43,966 nt of DNA from Bacilli bacterium (GCA_017409025.1 JAFQTN010000002.1:1-43966), one strand, 5' to 3'; positions 17,919-26,026 are shown, counted from the first letter of the stretch. Numbers and translations: made by a program. The notes: a model not told the origin generated them from the sequence alone.

Positions 17919-19547
17919 TTAACTCCCAACTTTAGTAATTGCCTCAAATTCAGATTGAACTTTTTTAAAACTATCAACTATCTTCGGATTAAACTTACGA
18001 CCAGATTCCATTACAATTAAAGACGCTACTTTATCATAATCAATTGGAACTATCGTATTAACTAAATTAACATATTCTATTGCTAAACTAGCTATTTGCG
18101 TAGCAATGGGAATACTATTAGCACTAAGCCCTTGAGGATATCCATTACCATCATATCTTTCATTGCAGCTCTTAACTATATCATAACAATAATTACTATC
18201 GATATCATGATTATCGCGACTAATAACATATTTAACTATATTAGCGCCATTTATATTAGCCATATTCATAATACTTCTCTCATCTTCAGTAAATAACCCT
18301 TTCTTATAAAGTAAACTCTTAGGCATTGTCCAATTACCAATAGCATAATAAACTGAAGAATTAGCTATCTTATCTATCATATTACTATTTATATTATATT
18401 CAGGATATTGAACTGAAACTTGCATTGCAAGAATTCTCGTATATTTCCTTAACATCTCCATACACTTAGCATTATCCATCTCATATGAGTGAACCAAGGA
18501 ATTCACTATATTTTTTAAATCTCTATGTTGTTGTGACAAAATATCTCCTAGTGAATTACTTGATCTATATAAATTAATCAAATTCTCAATTCTATGTCTA
18601 ACTACTTGAACATTAAAAGGTTTCTCTAACATATCTGCTATCTTATAACTATAAGCTCTATTTCTAGTTTCCTTATCATAATTACCACTAATAATTATAA
18701 CAGGCATCTTACTAAGATAATTATTATCATTTAAATAATCAAGCACACTAAAACCATCTAAATCTGGCATAATTAAATCTAAAAATATACAAGATATATT
18801 CATATTACCAGAATTTTTTAATAGTTCAATCGCCTCATTACCATTATGAGCTAATATAACATCATATTTCTTTTCAAATATTTTCTTTATTAAATTACAA
18901 GTCATCTTATCATCATCAATAATCATAACTGTACTTTTATTTCCCTCAGTCAAAAACATCGCATTATCATTTAAAGCTTCATTAAATTCCGGAAACTCAT
19001 TAGTTAAAGATACTAATATTGAATTAATAAATTCCTCTTTACTATAAATATTACTATCATTATTAATAATATTATGTATTTTTAAAATAGCTAAAGAAAC
19101 TGAATCAACCATCTGATTAAGTTTAGTCTCTAAATGACTTTTAACCCCATCATTATGAAGTGCATATCTCTTCCCATTATTAACTGAAGAAACTAAAACT
19201 ACAATAATTTTCTTTCCATTATTATCACATAAAGATATTGTATTCATATATTCTAAATAAGAATTTAATGTATTATCTTTTCTTTTATAATTTAAACTAA
19301 TACCATTACTTTCATTTTCTAATTTAGAAATAGATAAAGAATCTATATAACTATCAATATCATCTTCATAAATAAATTCTTTACAATCATTTAAATATTT
19401 CATATAAGATATTTCTTCTGAAAAAGAAATATTACCAGCTTTAACTAAATATTTATATAATTTATCTTCCATTACATCAATAACTAATATCTCATTATAA
19501 CTATTAATTATTGAATTATTTATAATCCCTTTATATTCATTCATCAT
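17919..19547 (-). CDS. Response regulator with degenerate HD-GYP output domain
   Basis: Residues 1-195 form an unassigned N-terminal region that may contain a PAS-like part. A receiver domain follows at about 205-325 (MIIDDDKM, phospho-acceptor D257 in LDLIMPDLDGF, EKPF). The C-terminal 200 residues align with HD-GYP c-di-GMP phosphodiesterases: the order IANSSVYYAIG, MPKSLLYKKG, LFTEDE, then ERYDGNGYPQGL is intact. However, the metal-binding HD of HDIGK and the HH before ERYDG are replaced (YYAIGN and SCNERYDG), so the enzyme is probably inactive and acts as a binding or scaffold domain. It lies 3 bases after the Hpt gene and 5 bases before the hybrid kinase. It has no DNA-binding domain. 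Confidence 0.87.
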   Translation of the reverse strand: MMNEYKGIINNSIINSYNEILVIDVMEDKLYKYLVKAGNISFSEEISYMKYLNDCKEFIYEDDIDSYIDSLSISKLENESNGISLNYKRKDNTLNSYLEYMNTISLCDNNGKKIIVVLVSSVNNGKRYALHNDGVKSHLETKLNQMVDSVSLAILKIHNIINNDSNIYSKEEFINSILVSLTNEFPEFNEALNDNAMFLTEGNKSTVMIIDDDKMTCNLIKKIFEKKYDVILAHNGNEAIELLKNSGNMNISCIFLDLIMPDLDGFSVLDYLNDNNYLSKMPVIIISGNYDKETRNRAYSYKIADMLEKPFNVQVVRHRIENLINLYRSSNSLGDILSQQHRDLKNIVNSLVHSYEMDNAKCMEMLRKYTRILAMQVSVQYPEYNINSNMIDKIANSSVYYAIGNWTMPKSLLYKKGLFTEDERSIMNMANINGANIVKYVISRDNHDIDSNYCYDIVKSCNERYDGNGYPQGLSANSIPIATQIASLAIEYVNLVNTIVPIDYDKVASLIVMESGRKFNPKIVDSFKKVQSEFEAITKVGS

Positions 19548-19550
19548 ATA

Positions 19551-19919
19551 TTACACCATCGCTTTATAATTAGTAAGAATTTTATATACTCTATTAACTT
19601 CATTAATAAGTTCATTATAATGTTCTGACACATAATTTATATCATTCTGTTTACTAGCAAGTTCATGTTGATAAAACATCTCTCCAGTAGACATAAAACC
19701 TAAAGTTCTACAATTACTTTTTAATGCATGTACTATAATTTCGTAATTAACCATATCACCACTAAGTTTAAATTGATTAAATTTATTAACATCTTGTGGA
19801 AATGATTCACAAAAATCAAGTAACAATTCATTATAAGTTTCAAAATCCATTGTATTCTCTATTCCTTTTTCTACATCTATACCATTTTGAATCAAAAATT
19901 TTTTCTTACTTTCTTCCAT
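19551..19919 (-). CDS. Histidine phosphotransfer (Hpt) protein
   Basis: A 122-residue single-domain protein with the Hpt signature IIVHALKSNCRTLG, where H64 is the phosphorylated histidine and the following KS is conserved. Hpt proteins shuttle phosphate between the receiver of a hybrid kinase and a second receiver. It is the first gene of a five-gene operon that also encodes both partners. The ATG has a GTAGGA site at a good distance and a promoter lies 25-54 bases upstream. Like the rest of its operon it is divergent from the FAD-dehydrogenase gene. Confidence 0.9.
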   Translation of the reverse strand: MEESKKKFLIQNGIDVEKGIENTMDFETYNELLLDFCESFPQDVNKFNQFKLSGDMVNYEIIVHALKSNCRTLGFMSTGEMFYQHELASKQNDINYVSEHYNELINEVNRVYKILTNYKAMV

Positions 19920-19944
19920 TATTTTTTCCTACTTTCCTAATATA

Positions 19945-19973
19945 ATTTTACTATATATACATAAAAATTGCAA
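19945..19973 (-). promoter_or_regulatory. Promoter of the phosphorelay operon
   Basis: On the minus strand TTGCAA (19968-19973) and TAAAAT (19945-19950) with 17-base spacing. Confidence 0.45.
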
Positions 19974-19982
19974 TATATATAA

Positions 19983-20012
19983 TTGCCATTAAACATAGAA
20001 ATATGTTATAAT
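19983..20012 (+). promoter_or_regulatory. Promoter of the FAD-dehydrogenase gene
   Basis: TTGCCA (19983-19988) and a perfect TATAAT (20007-20012) with 18-base spacing. It is back-to-back with the phosphorelay promoter. Confidence 0.6.
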
Positions 20013-20027
20013 TAAATAGGTGATAGT

Positions 20028-21422
20028 ATGTATGATGTAATCATTATAGGTGCAGGTCCAGCAGGACTATTTTCAGCCTATGAATTATCCAAAAAGAATA
20101 AAAATTTAAAAATATTACTAATTGATAAAGGAAAATTCGCTAAAAACAGATGTTGCCCTATTGCGCAAAATAAAAAAGAATGCATAAATTGTAAACCTTG
20201 TCAAATCTTATCAGGTTATGGCGGAGCAGGAACATTCTCAGATGGAAAACTAAATTTCATTCCTAAACTAGGAAAATCAGACTTATTTAAATATATGTCA
20301 AACGAAGAAGCATACCAAATTATTGATGACACAGAAGTTATATTTAATGAATTTGGAATGGATGCCCAAACTTTCCCTAGTAATATGAAAGAAGCAAAAG
20401 AATTAGAAAAAGAAATTGCTAAAACTGGTGCAAGACTTCTAATAATCAAAAATAAACATATTGGTTCCGATCATTTGCCTGAATGTATTGAAAATTTAAC
20501 TAACTATTTAAAAGATAATAATGTCGAAACACTAGAATTATGTGATGTATTAGATATTAAAACAATAGATGAATTTAATCATGAAGTAATATGTAAATAT
20601 AAAGGAAAAGATGTAACATATAAAAGTAAATATGTAATTGTTGCACCAGGAAGAACAGGTGCTAAATGGGTTGGTGAATTAGCTGATAAATATAATATTC
20701 CATATATGTCTCAAAGTATCGAAATTGGCGTTCGCGTTGAATTTAGAAAAGAAATTATGGAAGATATAAGTAAAATCTTATATGAACCAACCATATTTAT
20801 AAAAACTGATACTTATGGCGATGAAATTAGAACATTTTGTTCTAACCCCGGAGGCTACGTTGCTAAAGAAACATACGAGGGATATATCTGCGTAAATGGT
20901 TATTCCCTAAAAGATAAAAAATCTAATAATAGTAACTTCGCATTTATATCAAAAGTAAATCTAACATCTCCAGTAACAGATACTAGATTATATGGAGAAT
21001 CAATTGCCAGAATTGCCAATGTTCTTGGTGCTGGAAAACCAATTATCCAAACATTAAAAGATTTACGTAGTGGAAGAAGATCCGAATGGAACAGAATAAA
21101 TAAAGGATTTGTTGAACCGACCCTAAAAGATTGTGTAGCTGGAGACCTAGCATTAGTTCTTCCTCATAGAATTCTAATAAACATACTTGAAGGATTAGAA
21201 AAACTAGACAAAATAATGCCTGGTATCAACAATGGAGAAACACTTCTATATGGACCAGAAATAAAATTTTTCTCAAATGAAATAACTACAAATAACAAAT
21301 TTAAATTAGAAAATGATAATATCTATTTCGTAGGTGATGGAGCCGGAAAAGCAGGAAATATCGTAGCTGCAGCTGCAACAGGCTTAATCGCAGCAAGAGA
21401 TATACTAGAAAATAATAATTAA
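20028..21422 (+). CDS. FAD-dependent dehydrogenase (NAD(P)/FAD oxidoreductase, COG2509-like)
   Basis: The 464-residue protein has an N-terminal Rossmann motif VIIIGAGPAGLFSAYEL, a cysteine-rich stretch soon after (CCPIAQNKKECINCKPC), then SGYGGAGTFSDGKL. At the C terminus is the FAD-binding IYFVGDGAGKAGNIVAAAATG. This combination fits the uncharacterised FAD-dependent dehydrogenase family found in many anaerobes. The physiological substrate is unknown. The clustered cysteines are a conserved feature of the family and could bind metal or act in redox chemistry. The ATG follows AGGTGAT. It is monocistronic with its own promoter and terminator, and part of its 3' end is repeated at 23724. Confidence 0.88.
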   Translation: MYDVIIIGAGPAGLFSAYELSKKNKNLKILLIDKGKFAKNRCCPIAQNKKECINCKPCQILSGYGGAGTFSDGKLNFIPKLGKSDLFKYMSNEEAYQIIDDTEVIFNEFGMDAQTFPSNMKEAKELEKEIAKTGARLLIIKNKHIGSDHLPECIENLTNYLKDNNVETLELCDVLDIKTIDEFNHEVICKYKGKDVTYKSKYVIVAPGRTGAKWVGELADKYNIPYMSQSIEIGVRVEFRKEIMEDISKILYEPTIFIKTDTYGDEIRTFCSNPGGYVAKETYEGYICVNGYSLKDKKSNNSNFAFISKVNLTSPVTDTRLYGESIARIANVLGAGKPIIQTLKDLRSGRRSEWNRINKGFVEPTLKDCVAGDLALVLPHRILINILEGLEKLDKIMPGINNGETLLYGPEIKFFSNEITTNNKFKLENDNIYFVGDGAGKAGNIVAAAATGLIAARDILENNN

Positions 21423-21428
21423 TAAAAA
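21406..21428 (+). repeat. 23-base direct repeat, copy 1 (end of the FAD-dehydrogenase gene)
   Basis: This stretch covers the last codons and stop of the FAD-dehydrogenase gene and is identical to 23724-23746. In both places a related terminator hairpin follows and then a paralogous surface-protein gene. Confidence 0.75.
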
Positions 21429-21433
21429 TATAT

Positions 21434-21470
21434 AAAAGACCCCTGGATTTTTATTCCAAGGGTTTTATTT
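21434..21470. terminator. Bidirectional terminator between the FAD gene and surface protein 1
   Basis: A 9-base stem with one mismatch (21439-21447 with 21555 minus 100, that is 21455-21463) has T-rich runs on both strands. It can end both convergent genes. A related hairpin lies at 23788-23825. Confidence 0.75.
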
Positions 21471-21521
21471 TTAATGATGTATATTATCCTCATTTAAAAA
21501 AGTTAATATCTGCATAGTTTA

Positions 21522-21647
21522 CTATGGCAACCTTACAGAACGTGATCCAAAGGTTGTAGATGCACCAGATTGGTCATTAAAGGCAAACACTCCAGCACTT
21601 GCACCGCTATCAAACTTTCCACCACGTACGAAAAATGGTTTAGTAGC
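21522..21647 (-). other. Variable-region-like C-terminal segment of surface protein 1
   Basis: Codons from FFVRGG to the stop. The pattern RGG, G, AG.F.FN, G, RSV matches the diversified segment of DGR target proteins. The paralog keeps the framework residues but changes most others and is one codon longer. No template repeat was seen in this window. Confidence 0.45.
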
Positions 21648-23606
21648 GTTAACAAAAGCTCCACTCTTATTATCACTATACCATCCAGCAGTTTCATTTA
21701 AAGCATGGCCACCACATGTGTCTATTGTACAAAGCCCTAAATTAGTAGAATCCGTTCCTACAAATATATCAGTTGGATATACATCATAATACTTTTTATC
21801 TGGCAATTCGCTAAAACCTGAATCGTAACCATTATCATTAATTGCATTTCCAAAATGTCCCATTACAAATTCATTTGCACCACCTGACATATCAAATACT
21901 CCAGTTATATTTCCTGTTGTACTTTGTGGATATGATGACACTGTTCCAAATGCATTTGGACATCCAGAGGTTGATCCAGCATTTGCAGTTGATGCTCCAC
22001 AACCAGTGTATACGGAACTATTATTTATTCTTACCTCTTTATTGATTCCATATTTAGAATGTGATAGATATGCTACAGCTCCCCACTCACTATTCTTTAT
22101 CATATGATCTCTACCATCTTGCAACAATGAAAACATATTAGCTATTGTTAAACCAGTTAAAGGAAGTCGATTAGGTACTATTACATACGGTCCCGCTCTA
22201 TCATCACCCTCACTAGCCTCAAACTTTCCTACCCATATTCCTGGTAACATTTCATCAGAATCAACTATATTATCATTGTCATTATCCCACCAAAATGCTG
22301 GATGCGTTCTATATTCTGATGTTGCATTTTCTAATGTCATAGGTGCATCTGCAGATTCAAATGAAATATCAATTGAAGTTACCCCACCATGAGAAACAAT
22401 TTTATCAACTTTAGTCACAGCAACTTTATAATCTTCTGAATCAAGATAATCTTCTAAATATATTGTTTGATCATAACCATTAAAATCAATGTAAACGCTT
22501 CCAGTAGCGAATAATTTTTCAAAATAAGCAATATCACTTTCACTACAACTAAAATTATCTATAGTTCCATCTTCCCAAGTATTACAAAAACCATAACCGT
22601 CAATAAGCGTCCAATATGTTTTTTCAATAAATTCTTCTTCACTTATTAACAATGTATATTTCTTGTTATAACATTCAGGATGAGTTTCTATTGTAGCATT
22701 AGTTAAATCAGAACAAGCAACATTAGTTGATATTTTATACTTAAATCTAGGTATCCATACATAATAAGCAATTTGAGGTGCATCAACAATTTCATTACGG
22801 TGTGCCTGATGATAATTTTCAGGAGTTTCATTTTCTATTTCTTTATAATATGGCATCCAAGACTCTACAGTAACTGCATTAGCCCATTCTTTATTATCAT
22901 AATTATACCAGGATGGATCATCCGGAGATACACCTATTAATGTGCCATTATCTTCTATTTTTACTGGTATCATAGCATTTTCATCAATTACTGGTTTATT
23001 AGGTTGTGGTGTATCTGCGCATTGTCCGCCAAGAGAAAGATCAAATGTTTTATCTTGGGTTTCATTATCAGTCTCATCTTTATCTAACCATATATATAAA
23101 TAATATGTTTTTGAAGTTAAGTCTGTTTCTGTAAACACCGAGTTTGTTAATAGAGATGCTTGTCCACCTGTTGTTAATCCTTTGAAATTTCCTTCACTTA
23201 CTACATCAGTAGTACAACTATCTTTATTTGTCGTTAATGCATATCTTAAATTTTCACTATTGGATAAAGCTTCAGCTATAGAATTTACTGTTAACCATAA
23301 GTCCATTCCTACTGTTAAACCATCCTTCTTTATATCCGCCGAAACAGTTACCGTTCTTTTTAATACATTTACCCCATCACCAGCACATTTATCTGGAAAT
23401 TTTTCTACATCTACTGGTATTAATGATATATCTTGAGATGTTATAGGTTCACCACCGTCTGCTGAACATGAAAATTCTCTAGTTACTGTAAATGCTAAAC
23501 CAGTATTCTCTGTAGAATTCCAAGTCCAATATGCCAATGTTCCACCTACTACTGTAAATACTATTATTAAACTTAATAATGATATTATCGTTTTTTTATT
23601 ATTCAT
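21522..23606 (-). CDS. Exported surface protein 1: TasA/camelysin-like N terminus and C-terminal C-type-lectin/FGE-like (DGR-target-like) domain
   Basis: The 694-residue protein starts with a hydrophobic export segment ending GGTLAYWTWNSTENTG, like SipW-processed TasA/CalY proteins. A beta-rich domain follows to about residue 200. The middle (about 245-435) is unassigned and differs from its paralog. Then come an acidic loop DNDNDNIVDSDE (441-452, EF-hand/dockerin-like) and GIWVGKFE. The C-terminal domain of about 190 residues has EWGAVAYLSHSKYG, GVFDMSGGANEFVMG, HALNETAGWY and finally FFVRGGKFDSGASAGVF. This is the order seen in the lectin-fold variable proteins of diversity-generating retroelements and in sulfatase-modifying-factor domains. 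Many cysteines suggest disulfides. Ligand and function are unknown. Confidence 0.8.
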   Translation of the reverse strand: MNNKKTIISLLSLIIVFTVVGGTLAYWTWNSTENTGLAFTVTREFSCSADGGEPITSQDISLIPVDVEKFPDKCAGDGVNVLKRTVTVSADIKKDGLTVGMDLWLTVNSIAEALSNSENLRYALTTNKDSCTTDVVSEGNFKGLTTGGQASLLTNSVFTETDLTSKTYYLYIWLDKDETDNETQDKTFDLSLGGQCADTPQPNKPVIDENAMIPVKIEDNGTLIGVSPDDPSWYNYDNKEWANAVTVESWMPYYKEIENETPENYHQAHRNEIVDAPQIAYYVWIPRFKYKISTNVACSDLTNATIETHPECYNKKYTLLISEEEFIEKTYWTLIDGYGFCNTWEDGTIDNFSCSESDIAYFEKLFATGSVYIDFNGYDQTIYLEDYLDSEDYKVAVTKVDKIVSHGGVTSIDISFESADAPMTLENATSEYRTHPAFWWDNDNDNIVDSDEMLPGIWVGKFEASEGDDRAGPYVIVPNRLPLTGLTIANMFSLLQDGRDHMIKNSEWGAVAYLSHSKYGINKEVRINNSSVYTGCGASTANAGSTSGCPNAFGTVSSYPQSTTGNITGVFDMSGGANEFVMGHFGNAINDNGYDSGFSELPDKKYYDVYPTDIFVGTDSTNLGLCTIDTCGGHALNETAGWYSDNKSGAFVNATKPFFVRGGKFDSGASAGVFAFNDQSGASTTFGSRSVRLP

Positions 23607-23631
23607 TTTAAATCACCTACCATATAATAAT

Positions 23632-23660
23632 ATATTATCATTTAGTATCCCCCTTGTCAA
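23632..23660 (-). promoter_or_regulatory. Strong promoter of surface protein gene 1
   Basis: On the minus strand a perfect TTGACA (23655-23660) and TAATAT (23632-23637) with 17-base spacing. The flanks (AAAGAAA before the -35 box, TAAATGA before the -10 box) match the promoter at 25949-25977. Confidence 0.78.
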
Positions 23661-23723
23661 TTTCTTTACAGTCAATAAATAAAATTTTCTCGAACAAAAT
23701 TACTGCAAACAATAAATCTAAAT

Positions 23724-23746
23724 TAGAAAATAATAATTAATAAAAA
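23724..23746 (+). repeat. 23-base direct repeat, copy 2 (remnant of the FAD-gene tail between the paralogs)
   Basis: Identical to 21406-21428 but outside any gene. The sequence just before it is not a continuation of the FAD gene, so only a short remnant is left. Confidence 0.75.
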
Positions 23747-23787
23747 AATTAACCAACCATTTAGGTTTGTTTTATTATGCAAAAAAA

Positions 23788-23825
23788 ATATAAAAGACCT
23801 CTGGCATTTATACCAAAAGTCTCTT
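23788..23825 (-). terminator. Terminator after surface protein gene 2
   Basis: An imperfect stem (23795-23804 with 23813-23822) with a long T run on the minus strand. It is related in sequence to the hairpin at 21434-21470. Confidence 0.6.
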
Positions 23826-23845
23826 CATCATTTTAAAATTGTATT

Positions 23846-23974
23846 TTATGCACCATATCCAGTTACAATTACTGAACGAAATCCATAAGTATCAAAAGCA
23901 GTACCAAAATGATCATTAAAGTAAAACGCACCAGAAGTAGTTCCGTTACTGTATAATCCTCCACGGAAGAACCA
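23846..23974 (-). other. Variable-region-like C-terminal segment of surface protein 2
   Basis: Codons from WFFRGG to the stop, the counterpart of 21522-21647. Framework residues RGG, G, SGAF.FND, G and FRSV are kept. Intervening codons differ at one to three positions each, and one codon is inserted relative to copy 1. Confidence 0.45.
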
Positions 23975-25915
23975 ATCTTTTCCCTCAGAAGAAACAAATC
24001 CACCACTTTGATTATCACCATACCATCCAGCCGTTTCATTTAAGGCATGACCACCACACGTATCTATTGTACAATATGATAAATTTTCACTGGCTGTTCC
24101 TGGAAAATCAGTTGGAGAATATAAATCATAATATTTTTTCTCTGGCATTGATGTAAAACCTGATTTATCCATACTACCAATTGTATCTCCGTAATGTCCC
24201 ATTACATATTCCTGTTTTCCACCTGACATATCAAATACTCCACTTATATTCCCAGTTGTACTTTGTGGATATGTTGAAACTGTACCAAACGCATTTGGAC
24301 ATCCTGTAGTTGAACTAGCATTCGCTGTTAATGCACCACAACCTGTATATACAGAGCTATTATTTATTCTTATTTCTTTATTTATTCCATATTTTGAATG
24401 TGATAAATAAGCGACAGCCCCCCATTCACTATTCTTCATCATATGAGAATCAATTTCTGAAAATAATAATCCATATACAGCTTCAGTAGCAAATGCTTGA
24501 CTTATTTTAAATTGTTCACTTAATGTTCTACCGGTTACAGAAAGATGAGTTGGTAATATTGTGGGTTCATATACATCAGGAGACATATCGTATTCATCAG
24601 TCGTTTCAAATTTTCCTACCCATATTCCAGATAACATTTCATTCGAATCTACTACATTATCATTATCATCATCCCACCAAAATGCCGGATGTGTTCTATA
24701 TTGTGTCTTAGCATCTCCTAAACTCATTTCCATGCTTGCAGATTCAAATTCTATATCTATCGGCATCTCTTTTTTACCCGAAGAAATAATTTTATCACTT
24801 TGTAATATCAACTCGTATTGAGATGGTTTTAAAAATTCAGTTATATTATAATTAGCACCTACCTCTGTCATAAATATTATTTTTTTATTATTAACAGCAT
24901 TAATTAAAGAATCATAATATTCATCTGGATTTCCTAAAACAGCATCAGGATCCCATTCTTCCACTCTTTTTAAAAATTCACTCTCGCTAACTTTTAAATT
25001 AGCATAATAACAATCTGGATAATCAGTAGGATTAACATCAGGTATATTAGAACAAGCAACACTACTACTAGACATTTTATACCTATATCTAGGTATCCAT
25101 ACATAATATGCTAAAATATATGTTTCTGGTACTTCCATATTAGGATTTTCAAAATACTCATCCATTTGAGCAGTTGAATCTACCAATACAATATTGGCCC
25201 ATTTTTTGTTACTATAATCATACCACGACGGATCATCTTCTGATACTGTTGTTACAGTTCCATCATCAGATATTTTCACAGGAAGCATACCAGTAGCAAG
25301 TTCGGGTTTATTAACTTGCGATGCATCACTACATTGTCCCCCAAGTGAAAAATCAAATGAACTATTTTGAGTATAATTATTTGTTTCAGCCGCATCTAAC
25401 CATATATACAAATAATATGTTTTTGATGTTAAATTATCTTGTGAAAATGCAATATTATTTAATAATGATACTCTACTATTATTTGCAGTATTCTTAAATG
25501 TTCCTTCACTTACTATATCTGTTGTACAGCTATTCTCATTTGTAGTTATTGCGTATCTCAAATTCTTATTAGCTAAAGTCTGATCTATAGCATTTACATT
25601 TAACCATAAATCTGTTCCTATTGTTAAACCAGTCTTTTCGATATTTGCTGAAACGGTTATTTTTCTTTTTAATACATTCTCCACATCACCAGCACACTTG
25701 TCCGGAAATTTTTCTACATCTACAGGTATTAATGATATATCTTCTGAAGTCATAGGTTCTCCACCATCTGCTGAACATGAAAAATCTTTAGTTATTGTAA
25801 AAGCTAAACTTGTATTTGTCGTTGAATTCCAAGTCCAAAATGCTAACGTTCCTCCCATTACCGTAAATATTATTGTTAAACTTAACAATGTTGCTACTAA
25901 TTTCTTATTATTCAT
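23846..25915 (-). CDS. Exported surface protein 2, paralog of surface protein 1
   Basis: A 689-residue paralog with the same plan. The export segment ends GGTLAFWTWNSTTNTS, and a nearly identical N-terminal domain follows with the same cysteine positions (FSCSADGG, DKCAGD, GGQC). The middle (about 240-430) is unlike the other copy. Next are the acidic loop DDDNDNVVDSNE and GIWVGKFE, then the lectin/FGE-like domain with EWGAVAYLSHSKYG, GVFDMSGGKQEYVMG and HALNETAGWYG. The last 42 residues (from WFFRGG) keep the framework of the other copy but differ at most exposed positions and end with a short VTGYGA extension. It has its own promoter and terminator, so the two genes are separate transcripts. 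Surface location is inference from the export segment. Confidence 0.8.
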   Translation of the reverse strand: MNNKKLVATLLSLTIIFTVMGGTLAFWTWNSTTNTSLAFTITKDFSCSADGGEPMTSEDISLIPVDVEKFPDKCAGDVENVLKRKITVSANIEKTGLTIGTDLWLNVNAIDQTLANKNLRYAITTNENSCTTDIVSEGTFKNTANNSRVSLLNNIAFSQDNLTSKTYYLYIWLDAAETNNYTQNSSFDFSLGGQCSDASQVNKPELATGMLPVKISDDGTVTTVSEDDPSWYDYSNKKWANIVLVDSTAQMDEYFENPNMEVPETYILAYYVWIPRYRYKMSSSSVACSNIPDVNPTDYPDCYYANLKVSESEFLKRVEEWDPDAVLGNPDEYYDSLINAVNNKKIIFMTEVGANYNITEFLKPSQYELILQSDKIISSGKKEMPIDIEFESASMEMSLGDAKTQYRTHPAFWWDDDNDNVVDSNEMLSGIWVGKFETTDEYDMSPDVYEPTILPTHLSVTGRTLSEQFKISQAFATEAVYGLLFSEIDSHMMKNSEWGAVAYLSHSKYGINKEIRINNSSVYTGCGALTANASSTTGCPNAFGTVSTYPQSTTGNISGVFDMSGGKQEYVMGHYGDTIGSMDKSGFTSMPEKKYYDLYSPTDFPGTASENLSYCTIDTCGGHALNETAGWYGDNQSGGFVSSEGKDWFFRGGLYSNGTTSGAFYFNDHFGTAFDTYGFRSVIVTGYGA

Positions 25916-25948
25916 TCTATTTCACCTACTTTATAATACTATATATCT

Positions 25949-25977
25949 ATAATATCATTTATGATATCTCTTGTCAA
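25949..25977 (-). promoter_or_regulatory. Strong promoter of surface protein gene 2
   Basis: On the minus strand a perfect TTGACA (25972-25977) and TATTAT (25949-25954) with 17-base spacing. It closely matches the promoter of the paralog. Confidence 0.78.
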
Positions 25978-25999
25978 TTTCTTTAAATAAATAAAATTA

Positions 26000-26022
26000 A
26001 AAAAGATAAAAATTTTTTATCT
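26000..26022 (-). terminator. Terminator after the SPOR-like gene
   Basis: A self-complementary AGATAAAA/TTTTATCT hairpin followed by a T-rich run on the minus strand. Confidence 0.6.
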
Positions 26023-26026
26023 AGTA

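Noticed and set aside
21522-25980. A DGR cassette with its own reverse transcriptase or template repeat within this region
   Set aside because: I saw no reverse-transcriptase reading frame and no near-copy of the C-terminal segments in the intergenic parts; only the target-like genes are here.
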